Part shown: positions 42,648 through 49,658 of the stretch, in pieces
Layout: each line of letters opens with the position of its first letter
Position numbering within the stretch: position 1 is the first letter of the stretch
Source: Brevibacillus_C sp046036945
GTDB lineage: Bacteria > Bacillota > Bacilli > Brevibacillales > Brevibacillaceae
DNA length: 64,000 bases
Reading direction: 5' to 3'
Assembly: GCF_046036945.1 (NCBI RefSeq)
Contig: NZ_JBJQOQ010000001.1
Coordinates: 496,001-560,000 of the forward strand
The notes under the pieces: model-generated
Databases searched by the model: none
What the model was told of the DNA's origin: nothing
The model's input: the letters and a program-made list of their open reading frames with translations, nothing else
Made by a program: the position numbers and the translations under genes

Positions 42648-42658
42648 TATATTGGGAC
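42648..42658 (+). promoter_or_regulatory. Second copy of TATATTGGGAC, overlapping the permease -10
   Basis: The same 11-base word found before hydA. Here it overlaps the putative TATACT -10 of the minus-strand permease gene. The word itself is non-palindromic. See the hydA entry; joint regulation is an inference. Confidence 0.3.
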
Positions 42659-42768
42659 CAGGGACATCTCATACCAGCATTTTTAAATCGGGAACAGCAG
42701 GGTGAATGTTTCCGCCGGCAATAGGGGAAACTCCGAAGGTGAATGATATCTTCCGGGGTGATCACGTC

Positions 42769-43902
42769 GTGACGACCTGTAGACGTATTGTCTTGTCCTT
42801 TATCTGTATGATGCTTGCCTTTGCCGGCAGTGCCGCCGCCAATACCGCAAATGTGGAAGATCCTGCCCAATTTTTGGAGCGATTGTTCCGCATGCGGACA
42901 GAAAACCTTGTAAAAGAGTCGAAAGACGTGTTGACTAAACTGTATTTGCCGCGGGAGAGAGTCAGCAGGTACGCTTTGGAACATGAACTGCGCAGGGGTC
43001 AGTACCTAAAGGCCTGGGCAGCCAAGCGGGGTGTCGAGATCATCGGCGCCGAAAGCAAAATTCGCGTTGTCCGCTTGCGGACGGAGGGGAATTACGCCAA
43101 AGCGGGGCTGATTCAAACGCTGAAGATTACGTATGCCTATAAAGAAAAAGAGCTGGCGCCGCAGGCATTCGGGATTGGCACCAGGCATGCCGTCACCTTA
43201 AAACAGGAGAATGGCAAGTGGCATGTGCTAAGAGAATGGTATACGGACCCGATGGATGAAGATTCCAGTTTTATTCCGGCAGCATCGGTACAGACAGACG
43301 AGTCGGCCATAGAGGGAGCTCTTCCCGAAGCGTGGGTCGCAAATCAAAAGAAAGCGAAGCGCCCGAAGTACAACCGCAAGGCTGCTGTCAAGTATGCGGA
43401 TAAGTACGCCGGGGCGGCATGGGGAGCGGGCAACAACAACCGGTACAATAAAAAATACCTCGATTACACCTACTTAGGCGGCGATTGCACCAATTACGCG
43501 TCACAGGTCATCGGCGATCAGGCAGAAGGCGGAGGACTGCCGATGAGGGGAGGCTGGTACTACCGTTATAAACAAGGGGGCAGCGTCTCATGGGTCCGAA
43601 CCGATGCGTTTAAAAATTTCCTGTTGTACAGCGGGTACGCTCGTCTGATCGCCCGCGGGTCGTATGATGAGGTAGCCAAACCGACATCCCGTTTTCCGGA
43701 AGGGGCTCTGGCCAAGCTTCAGCCTGGAGATCTGATCGCCTATGAATTAGGCGGAGACATCGATCACTTTTCCGTGGTCACGGCCCGGGACGAAAAGGGC
43801 TACGTCCTGGTCAATTCCCATACGGGCGACCGCTATCACGTCCCCTGGGATCTGGGCTGGGACAAGTCAACCAAGTTCTGGCTGATCCATCTGAACGATT
43901 AG
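42769..43902 (+). CDS. Secreted amidase-domain protein (Amidase_6, cysteine peptidase-like)
   Basis: A 377-residue exported protein. The GTG start follows GGGGTGA by 7 bases, and a signal peptide (RRIVLSFICMMLAFAGSAAA) begins at residue 5. Residues 30-190 are an uncharacterised helical region. The C-terminal 170 residues match the putative amidase domain (PF12671): YNRKAAVKYADKYA, LGGDCTNYASQVIGDQA with the likely catalytic cysteine, FPEGALAKLQPGDLIAYE and DHFSVVTARDEKGYVLVNSHTGD with the histidine partner. Such proteins occur in spore formers as possible cell-wall amidases; the substrate is not known. It stands upstream of a second cell-wall enzyme. Confidence 0.8.
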   Translation: MTTCRRIVLSFICMMLAFAGSAAANTANVEDPAQFLERLFRMRTENLVKESKDVLTKLYLPRERVSRYALEHELRRGQYLKAWAAKRGVEIIGAESKIRVVRLRTEGNYAKAGLIQTLKITYAYKEKELAPQAFGIGTRHAVTLKQENGKWHVLREWYTDPMDEDSSFIPAASVQTDESAIEGALPEAWVANQKKAKRPKYNRKAAVKYADKYAGAAWGAGNNNRYNKKYLDYTYLGGDCTNYASQVIGDQAEGGGLPMRGGWYYRYKQGGSVSWVRTDAFKNFLLYSGYARLIARGSYDEVAKPTSRFPEGALAKLQPGDLIAYELGGDIDHFSVVTARDEKGYVLVNSHTGDRYHVPWDLGWDKSTKFWLIHLND

Positions 43903-43923
43903 AAGAGGACATTTACGCTGTGG

Positions 43924-43949
43924 ACGGCACTGGCAAGGTGCCGTTTTTT
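43924..43949 (+). terminator. Terminator of the amidase-domain gene
   Basis: A 7-bp stem (ACGGCAC with GTGCCGT) followed by TTTTTT. Confidence 0.88.
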
Positions 43950-44080
43950 ACGCGGCTCGGGACTGGCAACATTTTTGCAATGAATAGCGGGGCTGATCCT
44001 GGTAAAATAACAGAAGTGGACACATCCCGGATTTGCGCGATGTGTTTTTTTTATCAAAATAATTGGAAGGAGGGTTACCT

Positions 44081-44611
44081 GTGCAGAAGAAGACGACGGT
44101 GATTGGCGGGGTATTGCTGGCCCTGTCGCTGCTGGCTTCTCCGCTGACAGTGGAAAAAGCGTCAGCTGCCGCGGCTGTACCGGCATGGCAGCAGACGGCA
44201 GACAGCATCATCCAATTGGGCGAGAGTTACATGGGTACCCCCTATGTATACGGCGCAGAGCGCTTTCAAGATAAAACCTTTGACTGCTCATCCTTTGTGC
44301 AGTTTCTATTTGATCAATACGGCATCGACCTGGGGTGGAACGCCAGAGAACAAGCCGTTCAGGGAGAATGGGTTCCGTTTGATCAGCTCCGCAAAGGGGA
44401 TGTCATGTTCTTCTCGGATGAAGATTTTCCGAATGAAACAGGTCTAAGCAAGGTTCGCCACGTGGGTATTTACATCGGTGACGGCAAGATCCTGCACACG
44501 TACGAACCCGGCATTGGCGTTACGATCAGCACGATCCACAACGACCCAAGAGATGGAGAGTACTGGTACGAACACTATCTGTTCGCAAAAAGGATGATCA
44601 CGGCGAACTAA
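44081..44611 (+). CDS. Secreted NlpC/P60 peptidoglycan hydrolase
   Basis: A 176-residue protein. A signal peptide ends near KASAAAAV, so the mature enzyme is a bare NlpC/P60 domain. Catalytic residues are Cys69 (FDCSSFVQFLF), His127 (VRHVGIYIGDG) and a third polar residue, probably His139 (ILHTYEPG). GTPYVYGAE and RKGDVMFF are family signatures. It would cut the gamma-D-Glu to diamino acid bond in wall peptides. There is no LysM or SH3 anchor, which is shorter than most Bacillus LytE/LytF-type relatives. The GTG start has AAGGAGG 7 bases upstream. Confidence 0.9.
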   Translation: MQKKTTVIGGVLLALSLLASPLTVEKASAAAAVPAWQQTADSIIQLGESYMGTPYVYGAERFQDKTFDCSSFVQFLFDQYGIDLGWNAREQAVQGEWVPFDQLRKGDVMFFSDEDFPNETGLSKVRHVGIYIGDGKILHTYEPGIGVTISTIHNDPRDGEYWYEHYLFAKRMITAN

Positions 44612-44630
44612 ACTCTTGCAGGTAAAGAGG

Positions 44631-44668
44631 AACAGCCCAGGAGCGAATCTGTCTCCCGGGCTGTTTTT
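44631..44668. terminator. Terminator between the NlpC gene and the ubiD-like gene
   Basis: AACAGCCC-a-GGAG pairs with CTCC-c-GGGCTGTT, followed by TTTTCC. It lies between convergent genes and can serve both. Confidence 0.85.
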
Positions 44669-44671
44669 CCT

Positions 44672-46429
44672 TTATTTAGGAAAATACTCCGACCAGCGTT
44701 TTGTCACCAATTCGGCGATATCAGGCCGTGTCTCCACTTCATCAGGGTAGAAAGGCTTCATGCGCGAGTCGATGATCAACGGGCCTTCATAGCGGATTTT
44801 GTTGCGGACGATTTTGGCTTCCGCATACAGGTCATGGGCCGGATCGAAGCGGGTGAACACCGTCCAGAGGAAGCTGCTCTCGCGCTCTGCGATCCCGGCT
44901 TCGTCCACCAGGCAGATGAGCGGCCAATTCTGCAGGTGCTGGTTGGCATAAGAGACCAACTGCGCAGCAAAGTCAGGATTTTGCTCGAAGCTGGGGCCGG
45001 ACAGGACGAGACAGCCGGGACAAAACGGCACGATCCGGTCGATCTCCGGGATGCCCTCCCCCGGATATTCGTGCGGCAGTTCCCTGACGGGATCGCCGAT
45101 GCCAAGCAGTACGCCCTTGCTGCCGTGATTAAACTTGCGCCCGGTGTAATCCAGAGTGTCGCTTGACGTGTCATTGACGATCAACAGATCGCGTTCAGGC
45201 TGGAACCGCTCCAAAACGATCGTCAGGAAGCGGCGAAAATCGGACAGGTCGCAGGGGACATCTGTCACCAGCAAAAACTTGGTCAGGGTAAGCTGGCCCT
45301 CCCCGAGGATGCGAAAAGCATGAGCCATCGCTTCTTTATAATAGCTCTCTCTAACGACGGCCCCGGCCAGCGCGTGGAAGCCGGTTTCCCCGTAAGTCCA
45401 CAGCGCTTTCACGCCGGGCATGACCACGGGGAACAGCGGCGAGAGCAGCCGCTGCAAGTATTCTCCGATAAAAAAGTCCTCCTGCCGCGGCTTCCCGACG
45501 ACAGTAGCCGGGTAGATCGCGTCTTTTCTCCGCCACATGTGCTTAACTTGAAAGACCGGAAATTCATGCTCCAGCGAATAATAGCCAAAATGGTCGCCAA
45601 ACGGTCCTTCCATGCGGCGCTGATGCGGAGGTACAATTCCGCCAAAGACAAATTCGGCTTCGGCCGCGATCGCATGCGGATGATCGGGCACGTCGACCAG
45701 ATTCAATTTTTCGCCGGTCAACAGTGAGGCGAAGATCAGCTCGGGCACCATCTCGGGCAGCGGTGCGATCGCAGAGATGATCAAGGCCGGCGGCCCGCCG
45801 ATGGTTAGGGTGACCGGCAGCGGCTGGCCCATCCGTTCCGCCTCGTGATAGTGGAAGCCGCCTCCTTTGTGGATCTGCCAATGCATGCCGGTCGTCTGCC
45901 GATCGTAGATCTGGATGCGGTACATCCCCAGATTGTGCTCCTTGGTTTGCGGATGCTCGGTGTAGACGAGCGGCAGGGTGACAAAGGGTCCGCCGTCCAT
46001 GTGCCAGCTGGTGATCGCGGGCAGCGATGTCATGTCCGGCTCGCCGCTTACTTCCAGCACGGGGGCCTTAGTGGCTGACACCCGCCGGGTTCCCGTCGCC
46101 ATCACGCTGAGCAGCGGCTGCCGCATTTTCCAGAGCGAACCCAGCTTTGGCGGCATCAGCTTGTCCAGACCGTCGACCAATTGCTTGACGGTGTTTTCCG
46201 GTTTCGGTCCAAAGGCCATATCGACACGGCCCGATGTTCCAAACAGGTTGGTGACGACAGGGAACGACTTTCCCTTCACGTTAGTAAACAAAAGCGCCGG
46301 TCCCTGTTCTTCGATGACCCGGCGGTGTATCTCAGCCAGTTCCAAATGCGGATCAACAGGGGCGTCAATCTCCACAAGCTGACCTTCTCGTCTCAGTTGT
46401 TCGAGAAAAGAGCGTATGTTGCGATGCAT
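44672..46429 (-). CDS. UbiD-family decarboxylase (prenylated-FMN dependent)
   Basis: A 585-residue member of the UbiD family. It begins RSFLEQLRREGQLVEIDAPV and has GPALLFTNVKG, VVTNLFGTSGRV, the prenyl-FMN/metal region LNLGMYRIQIYDRQTTGMHW, GPFGDHFGYYS and the C-terminal FLVTDVPCDLSDFRRFL. These enzymes decarboxylate aromatic or enoic acids (4-hydroxybenzoate, phenolic acids, polyprenyl intermediates, or the futalosine pathway MqnL step) using prenylated FMN made by UbiX. No UbiX gene is nearby. GAGGTGA precedes the ATG. The substrate cannot be fixed from sequence; the gene is monocistronic. Confidence 0.88.
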   Translation of the reverse strand: MHRNIRSFLEQLRREGQLVEIDAPVDPHLELAEIHRRVIEEQGPALLFTNVKGKSFPVVTNLFGTSGRVDMAFGPKPENTVKQLVDGLDKLMPPKLGSLWKMRQPLLSVMATGTRRVSATKAPVLEVSGEPDMTSLPAITSWHMDGGPFVTLPLVYTEHPQTKEHNLGMYRIQIYDRQTTGMHWQIHKGGGFHYHEAERMGQPLPVTLTIGGPPALIISAIAPLPEMVPELIFASLLTGEKLNLVDVPDHPHAIAAEAEFVFGGIVPPHQRRMEGPFGDHFGYYSLEHEFPVFQVKHMWRRKDAIYPATVVGKPRQEDFFIGEYLQRLLSPLFPVVMPGVKALWTYGETGFHALAGAVVRESYYKEAMAHAFRILGEGQLTLTKFLLVTDVPCDLSDFRRFLTIVLERFQPERDLLIVNDTSSDTLDYTGRKFNHGSKGVLLGIGDPVRELPHEYPGEGIPEIDRIVPFCPGCLVLSGPSFEQNPDFAAQLVSYANQHLQNWPLICLVDEAGIAERESSFLWTVFTRFDPAHDLYAEAKIVRNKIRYEGPLIIDSRMKPFYPDEVETRPDIAELVTKRWSEYFPK

Positions 46430-46513
46430 GTAAGAGTCACCTCATTGAAAGCGATAGACATTCCCCTCTAACTCTACACGAATAACCGCCCCGGGACTAG
46501 CCCCCTATTTGGC

Positions 46514-47110
46514 TCAGCGCTTCGGTTGACCGAGGATCTTCCGCAGCTTCTGATCCACTTCGGGCCATTCCCGATCGAGAATGCTGAACATGACGGTGTC
46601 ACGGATATAGCCGTCCCGGACTACCATATGGCTGCGCAATACACCCTCGCGCACCCCGCCGATGCGTGCAATCGCCCGCTGGGAGTTGAGGTTGCGCAGG
46701 TCGGTTTTCAGCTGCACCCGGATACAGCCGAGCTGCTCAAAACAGTGCCCGAGCAGCAGCCACTTGCATTCCGTGTTGACACGGCTTTTCCAGACGTCGG
46801 GGGTCAGCCAGGTCCAACCGATCTCCAGGCCGCGGTCTTTTTTGGAAATGTTGAGAAACCGCGTGCTGCCGATGACTCTGCCCGTTGACTGCTCGATGAT
46901 CGCGAAGGGCAGCTCAGTACCGGCCGCCTGGGCCTCCAGGGCTGTATCGATAAACCGAACGGCATCCTCACGCGTGCGGATGACTGTGGACATGTACGTC
47001 CAGATACGCTCATCCCGGCCTGCCTCGTGCAGGCCGTCAGCAAACGAATGTGTCAGTGGTTCGAGGCGAACGGTGTCGCCGCTCAAGGTAACCGGGGCAA
47101 TTTGCAGCAT
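46514..47110 (-). CDS. GNAT-family N-acetyltransferase (RimJ/RimL-like)
   Basis: A 198-residue acetyltransferase. GNAT blocks are visible: VRLEPLTHSFADGLHEAGRD at the start, FAIIEQSTGRVIGSTRFLNI, GLEIGWTWLTPDVWKSRVNTECKWLLL (CoA-proximal) and CIRVQLKTDLRNLNSQRAIARIGG, ending with VRDGYIRDTVMFSILDREW. This pattern fits the RimJ/RimL/Ard1-type group that acetylates protein N-termini or small amines. ATG 47110 with AAGGAG 10 bases upstream is used; the frame is open to 47194 without a ribosome binding site. It is divergent from the DUF3054 gene. Confidence 0.85.
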   Translation of the reverse strand: MLQIAPVTLSGDTVRLEPLTHSFADGLHEAGRDERIWTYMSTVIRTREDAVRFIDTALEAQAAGTELPFAIIEQSTGRVIGSTRFLNISKKDRGLEIGWTWLTPDVWKSRVNTECKWLLLGHCFEQLGCIRVQLKTDLRNLNSQRAIARIGGVREGVLRSHMVVRDGYIRDTVMFSILDREWPEVDQKLRKILGQPKR

Positions 47111-47166
47111 GGCATCATTTCTCCTTAATCGTTTGATCGCAAAAAAATAGAAATGTAGCGATTCCG

Positions 47167-47180
47167 TGAACAACTGTTCA
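47167..47180. promoter_or_regulatory. Palindrome TGAACA-AC-TGTTCA between divergent genes
   Basis: Two 6-base inverted arms with a 2-base spacer lie in the 154-base gap between the acetyltransferase and DUF3054 genes. A TAGAAT (-10-like) follows about 20 bases downstream on the plus strand. It may be an operator, but the arms are short and the match could be chance. Confidence 0.25.
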
Positions 47181-47264
47181 TCTGTCCGTTTCATGAGTTA
47201 GAATAGACGAAGTGCAGCGCTGCGCCAGCCTGCCTATGCCTAAATAAGGGTATGGAGGGAAGAG

Positions 47265-47672
47265 ATGAAACAGTCCACACTGAATCGTTCGACGACATCG
47301 ACGGTTATCCTGCTGCTAGGGGACCTCGTGATGATTTTGCTATTTACTTTGATCGGCATGAAAGAGCACGACCGGATGATTGGCATTACCGGCCTGATCT
47401 ATACGGCCGCCCCTTTTTTGATCGGCTGGGTGATCACCGCGCCGCTTTTGGGGGCGTATCGGCCGGCGGCTGTCAGCAGCGTAAAAACAGCGGCATGGCG
47501 GGCCTTTCTGATCTGGGTTGCAGTGGAGATCGTCAGCATGGTCATCCGCGCCTTGTTTTTCGGTAAGCCGTTCATCCTGAGCTTCGCGATTGTCACCCTG
47601 ATCGCCAATACGATTCTTTTGGCGGCCTGGAGAATGGTGTACAGTTGGTATATCAGGCGCGGGGCGGTGTGA
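47265..47672 (+). CDS. DUF3054 family membrane protein
   Basis: A 135-residue protein with four membrane helices: TVILLLGDLVMILLFTLIGM, LIYTAAPFLIGWVITAPLLG, AFLIWVAVEIVSMVIRALFF and IVTLIANTILLAAWRMVYSW. The GDLVMILLFTLIG opening is typical of DUF3054, found widely in Firmicutes and Actinobacteria with unknown function. Ribosome binding site GGAGGGAAGAG. It is followed after 75 bases by a small basic gene. Confidence 0.75.
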   Translation: MKQSTLNRSTTSTVILLLGDLVMILLFTLIGMKEHDRMIGITGLIYTAAPFLIGWVITAPLLGAYRPAAVSSVKTAAWRAFLIWVAVEIVSMVIRALFFGKPFILSFAIVTLIANTILLAAWRMVYSWYIRRGAV

Positions 47673-47747
47673 CCCCGTTTGGGCCCGGGCTGATCGTATA
47701 GTTCGCCGCAACCATGGAGACGCTACCAACCACAGGGAGGTGGCAGC

Positions 47748-47849
47748 ATGTCCAGCAAAAACAATAAAAGCAAAAATCTCAGCAAAAACAGGGGCAAAAC
47801 CCTGGATAAAAACGACAAAAACCGCAACATCCGGGATAATGGCAGCTAG
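47748..47849 (+). CDS. Tiny basic protein, 33 aa, possible spore protein
   Basis: A very short gene with a strong ribosome binding site (GGGAGGT, 6 bases before ATG). The product MSSKNNKSKNLSKNRGK plus TLDKNDKNRNIRDNGS is rich in lysine and asparagine with no hydrophobic stretch. Its size and composition recall the small acid-soluble spore proteins of the SspN/SspP/SspO sort, though it matches none I can name. A terminator follows within 25 bases. Confidence 0.45.
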   Translation: MSSKNNKSKNLSKNRGKTLDKNDKNRNIRDNGS

Positions 47850-47871
47850 CCTGTCCATGGCCGCCGACTAG

Positions 47872-47900
47872 CCGCTGAACTTGATGGTCAGCGGTTTTTT
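47872..47900 (+). terminator. Terminator after the tiny basic gene
   Basis: A 7-bp stem (CCGCTGA with TCAGCGG) and TTTTTT tail. Confidence 0.88.
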
Positions 47901-47961
47901 CGCGGATAACGGCATCATCTTCATATGATATAATAGGGGGAACGAACAGATGGAGGTTCCC

Positions 47962-48291
47962 ATGATCGATCAACCAAGTCGTATTGCCATTCCTACACAG
48001 CCGTTTCTCATTCTCTGCCAGCTCTTCGACAGCTGTTACGATGAATGGAGACAGCAAGCACAGCAGGCAGTACTGGTGGAATCCATCGCCGGTGCGCTGC
48101 TGACTGGCGTAGCTTTTTTGCATGAGCAGCCGATTCCTCCCTCGGAGGTAAACGTAGAGCTGGACTTCCAGCAAAGGTTTTACCTGAGGAAGCTGGTTGA
48201 AGAAGCTGTACGGAAGCTGGATCCAAGTGACCCGCGGCAGGCGAAGATGGAGGCCTGGCTGAATGAATCTTTGTCCGTCCTATCGCAGTGA
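47962..48291 (+). CDS. Hypothetical protein, 109 aa
   Basis: A soluble protein with MIDQPSRIAIPTQPFLILCQLF at its start, followed by a helical region (QAVLVESIAGALLTGVAFLH and FQQRFYLRKLVEEAVRKL). ATG 47962 has GGAGG 5 bases upstream. It is 46 bases ahead of the next gene and probably shares its transcript. No family recognised. Confidence 0.55.
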   Translation: MIDQPSRIAIPTQPFLILCQLFDSCYDEWRQQAQQAVLVESIAGALLTGVAFLHEQPIPPSEVNVELDFQQRFYLRKLVEEAVRKLDPSDPRQAKMEAWLNESLSVLSQ

Positions 48292-48337
48292 ACCGATCCG
48301 TACCCGATGAATACATACAGCAGAGGAGGCGGACTGA

Positions 48338-49243
48338 ATGAAACAGACCTATCGGATTGGCTACGAAATCGTCGGGAAACGCGAACTGTTGGCGCGGCTG
48401 GGGCTGAGTGAATGCCTGCTGGTGGAACACCGCCCTCTGTCTCCCGATTCGTCCGTCCTTTCGGAAGAGATACCGCCGGAAGAAGAGCGTCATGCCATTC
48501 TCGTCCGGTTTCAACACCGGCCAGGGGAGTGGATTACTTTTACCGGTTTGTATGAGATCGTCCAGCGGGAGCCAATTCCCTGGATCAATTCGCCGCTGGA
48601 ATACCACTTGTACGGAATGGAGCTGCTGCCGGCCAATATCCGCCGGGAGAAGGCTCCGCAAGCACGGATACCGGCACGGACCAAGCTGCAGGTAGCAGCA
48701 ATTCGAGCGGAGACCGTGTTTGTCACCGTTCCCGGCCACCCCTCCCGACGTTATGAAATGTCGCTCGCTCACGCCCGCTTTGCCAAGGATTTTCCCACCG
48801 AACTGGAACTGAAGCTGCAGGTATATGCGTTCCCGCCACGGCAGGACGTACTCGTCGGCTGGCTTTTGGACGAAGGGCGCAAGAGCGGTTTTGTCACCGG
48901 CATGAGCGGAGAGCGCCTGGAGAGGTCCGCCTTTGAAGTATGGGACAGCCTGCGCAAGGAGTACGGCATCAGCGTGAGCGCAGCCCTGATCGCGATCAAA
49001 CAGGCACTGCTGGTGCTGGACCGCGCCGGCCTGCAGCTGGAGTTTCCCCAGCCGTCCCAAGGCCTGTCCGACTTGTCGCTGACGACCGAGGCGGAGCGCG
49101 ACGCTTTTTACTCGTATCACGCCGTCCGTTCCGCCATTGCGGCCGTTGCCGCCCTGCTGACGACAGATCCGCGCGATCCGCTTCAGGATCTGCTGCTCTT
49201 GGATGTGATGCTGGAACAGCAGGTAAACAGAAAGAGAGACTGA
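48338..49243 (+). CDS. Hypothetical protein, 301 aa
   Basis: A soluble protein without a membrane segment or signal peptide. Its first 100 residues resemble a small beta-domain (YRIGYEIVGKRELLARLGLS, LVRFQHRPGEWITFTGLYEI), then a mixed region with VFVTVPGHPSRRYEMSL and a helical C-terminus (SAALIAIKQALLVLDRAGLQLE, LQDLLLLDVMLEQQV). A 417-residue frame on the opposite strand covers the same bases, but lacks a ribosome binding site and a family match, so this frame is preferred. GAGGAGG precedes the ATG. Unknown function. Confidence 0.6.
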   Translation: MKQTYRIGYEIVGKRELLARLGLSECLLVEHRPLSPDSSVLSEEIPPEEERHAILVRFQHRPGEWITFTGLYEIVQREPIPWINSPLEYHLYGMELLPANIRREKAPQARIPARTKLQVAAIRAETVFVTVPGHPSRRYEMSLAHARFAKDFPTELELKLQVYAFPPRQDVLVGWLLDEGRKSGFVTGMSGERLERSAFEVWDSLRKEYGISVSAALIAIKQALLVLDRAGLQLEFPQPSQGLSDLSLTTEAERDAFYSYHAVRSAIAAVAALLTTDPRDPLQDLLLLDVMLEQQVNRKRD

Positions 49244-49422
49244 CTGCTGCACCTGGGCCAAAAATGCCCGGGTGCTGAGTGCTTTGAATCCCTTCTACAC
49301 GCTTGATGCGATTGCTTATTCGGATGCATTTCTAGCGGCGACCGCCAGTTTCATGATCGCATTGGCTGCTGCATGCGGCTTGCGAAATGACAGGTAACGC
49401 GTGAAATGATAGCTAGCACAAG

Positions 49423-49483
49423 GAAAGCAGCGGTAGTGCCTGACATTGTTTTCAAGTTCCGGCACGCCGCTGTTTCATTTTTT
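49423..49483 (+). terminator. Long hairpin terminator before the hydroxylase gene
   Basis: GAAA-GCAGCGG-ta-GTGCC pairs with GGCAC-gc-CGCTG-tTTC around a 20-base loop, followed by ATTTTTT. Confidence 0.75.
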
Positions 49484-49598
49484 GACATTCTAAAACGCAG
49501 TTATCACTGTCCCGCTTTTTGTGAAAAAAGGCTTGGTACAGCCGCTGGAAAACGCCCCATCGCAATATTTTTTTAAACATTCCAACAGTGATTTGTGG

Positions 49599-49628
49599 TA
49601 TGATAAGAGCAGTTAGAAAGCGCTTACA
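49599..49628 (+). promoter_or_regulatory. Promoter -10 and cre (CcpA) site of the hydroxylase gene
   Basis: TATGAT (49599-49604) is the likely -10; the -35 is poor. Eleven bases downstream, AGAAAGCGCTTACA (49615-49628) matches the cre consensus TGWNANCGNTNWCA at all defined positions except the first T. A CcpA site in this place blocks transcription when glucose or another preferred sugar is present. The match is seen; the control is inferred. Confidence 0.6.
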
Positions 49629-49658
49629 AACGTTTGCTGCAAGGGGGCAAATAGTAGT

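Larger units (their letters stand above)
49244..49658. other. Non-coding gap before the aromatic hydroxylase
   Basis: The first part (to about 49420) shows no start codon with a convincing ribosome binding site and no recognised motif. The second part holds a long terminator hairpin (49423-49483), a TATGAT -10 (49599-49604), and a catabolite-responsive element (49615-49628). Confidence 0.6.

Noticed and set aside
48008..49261. A 417-codon frame on the minus strand
   Set aside because: It covers two plus-strand genes that have good ribosome binding sites. The product is rich in Gln, Arg and His with no family signature, typical of antisense frames in GC-rich DNA.
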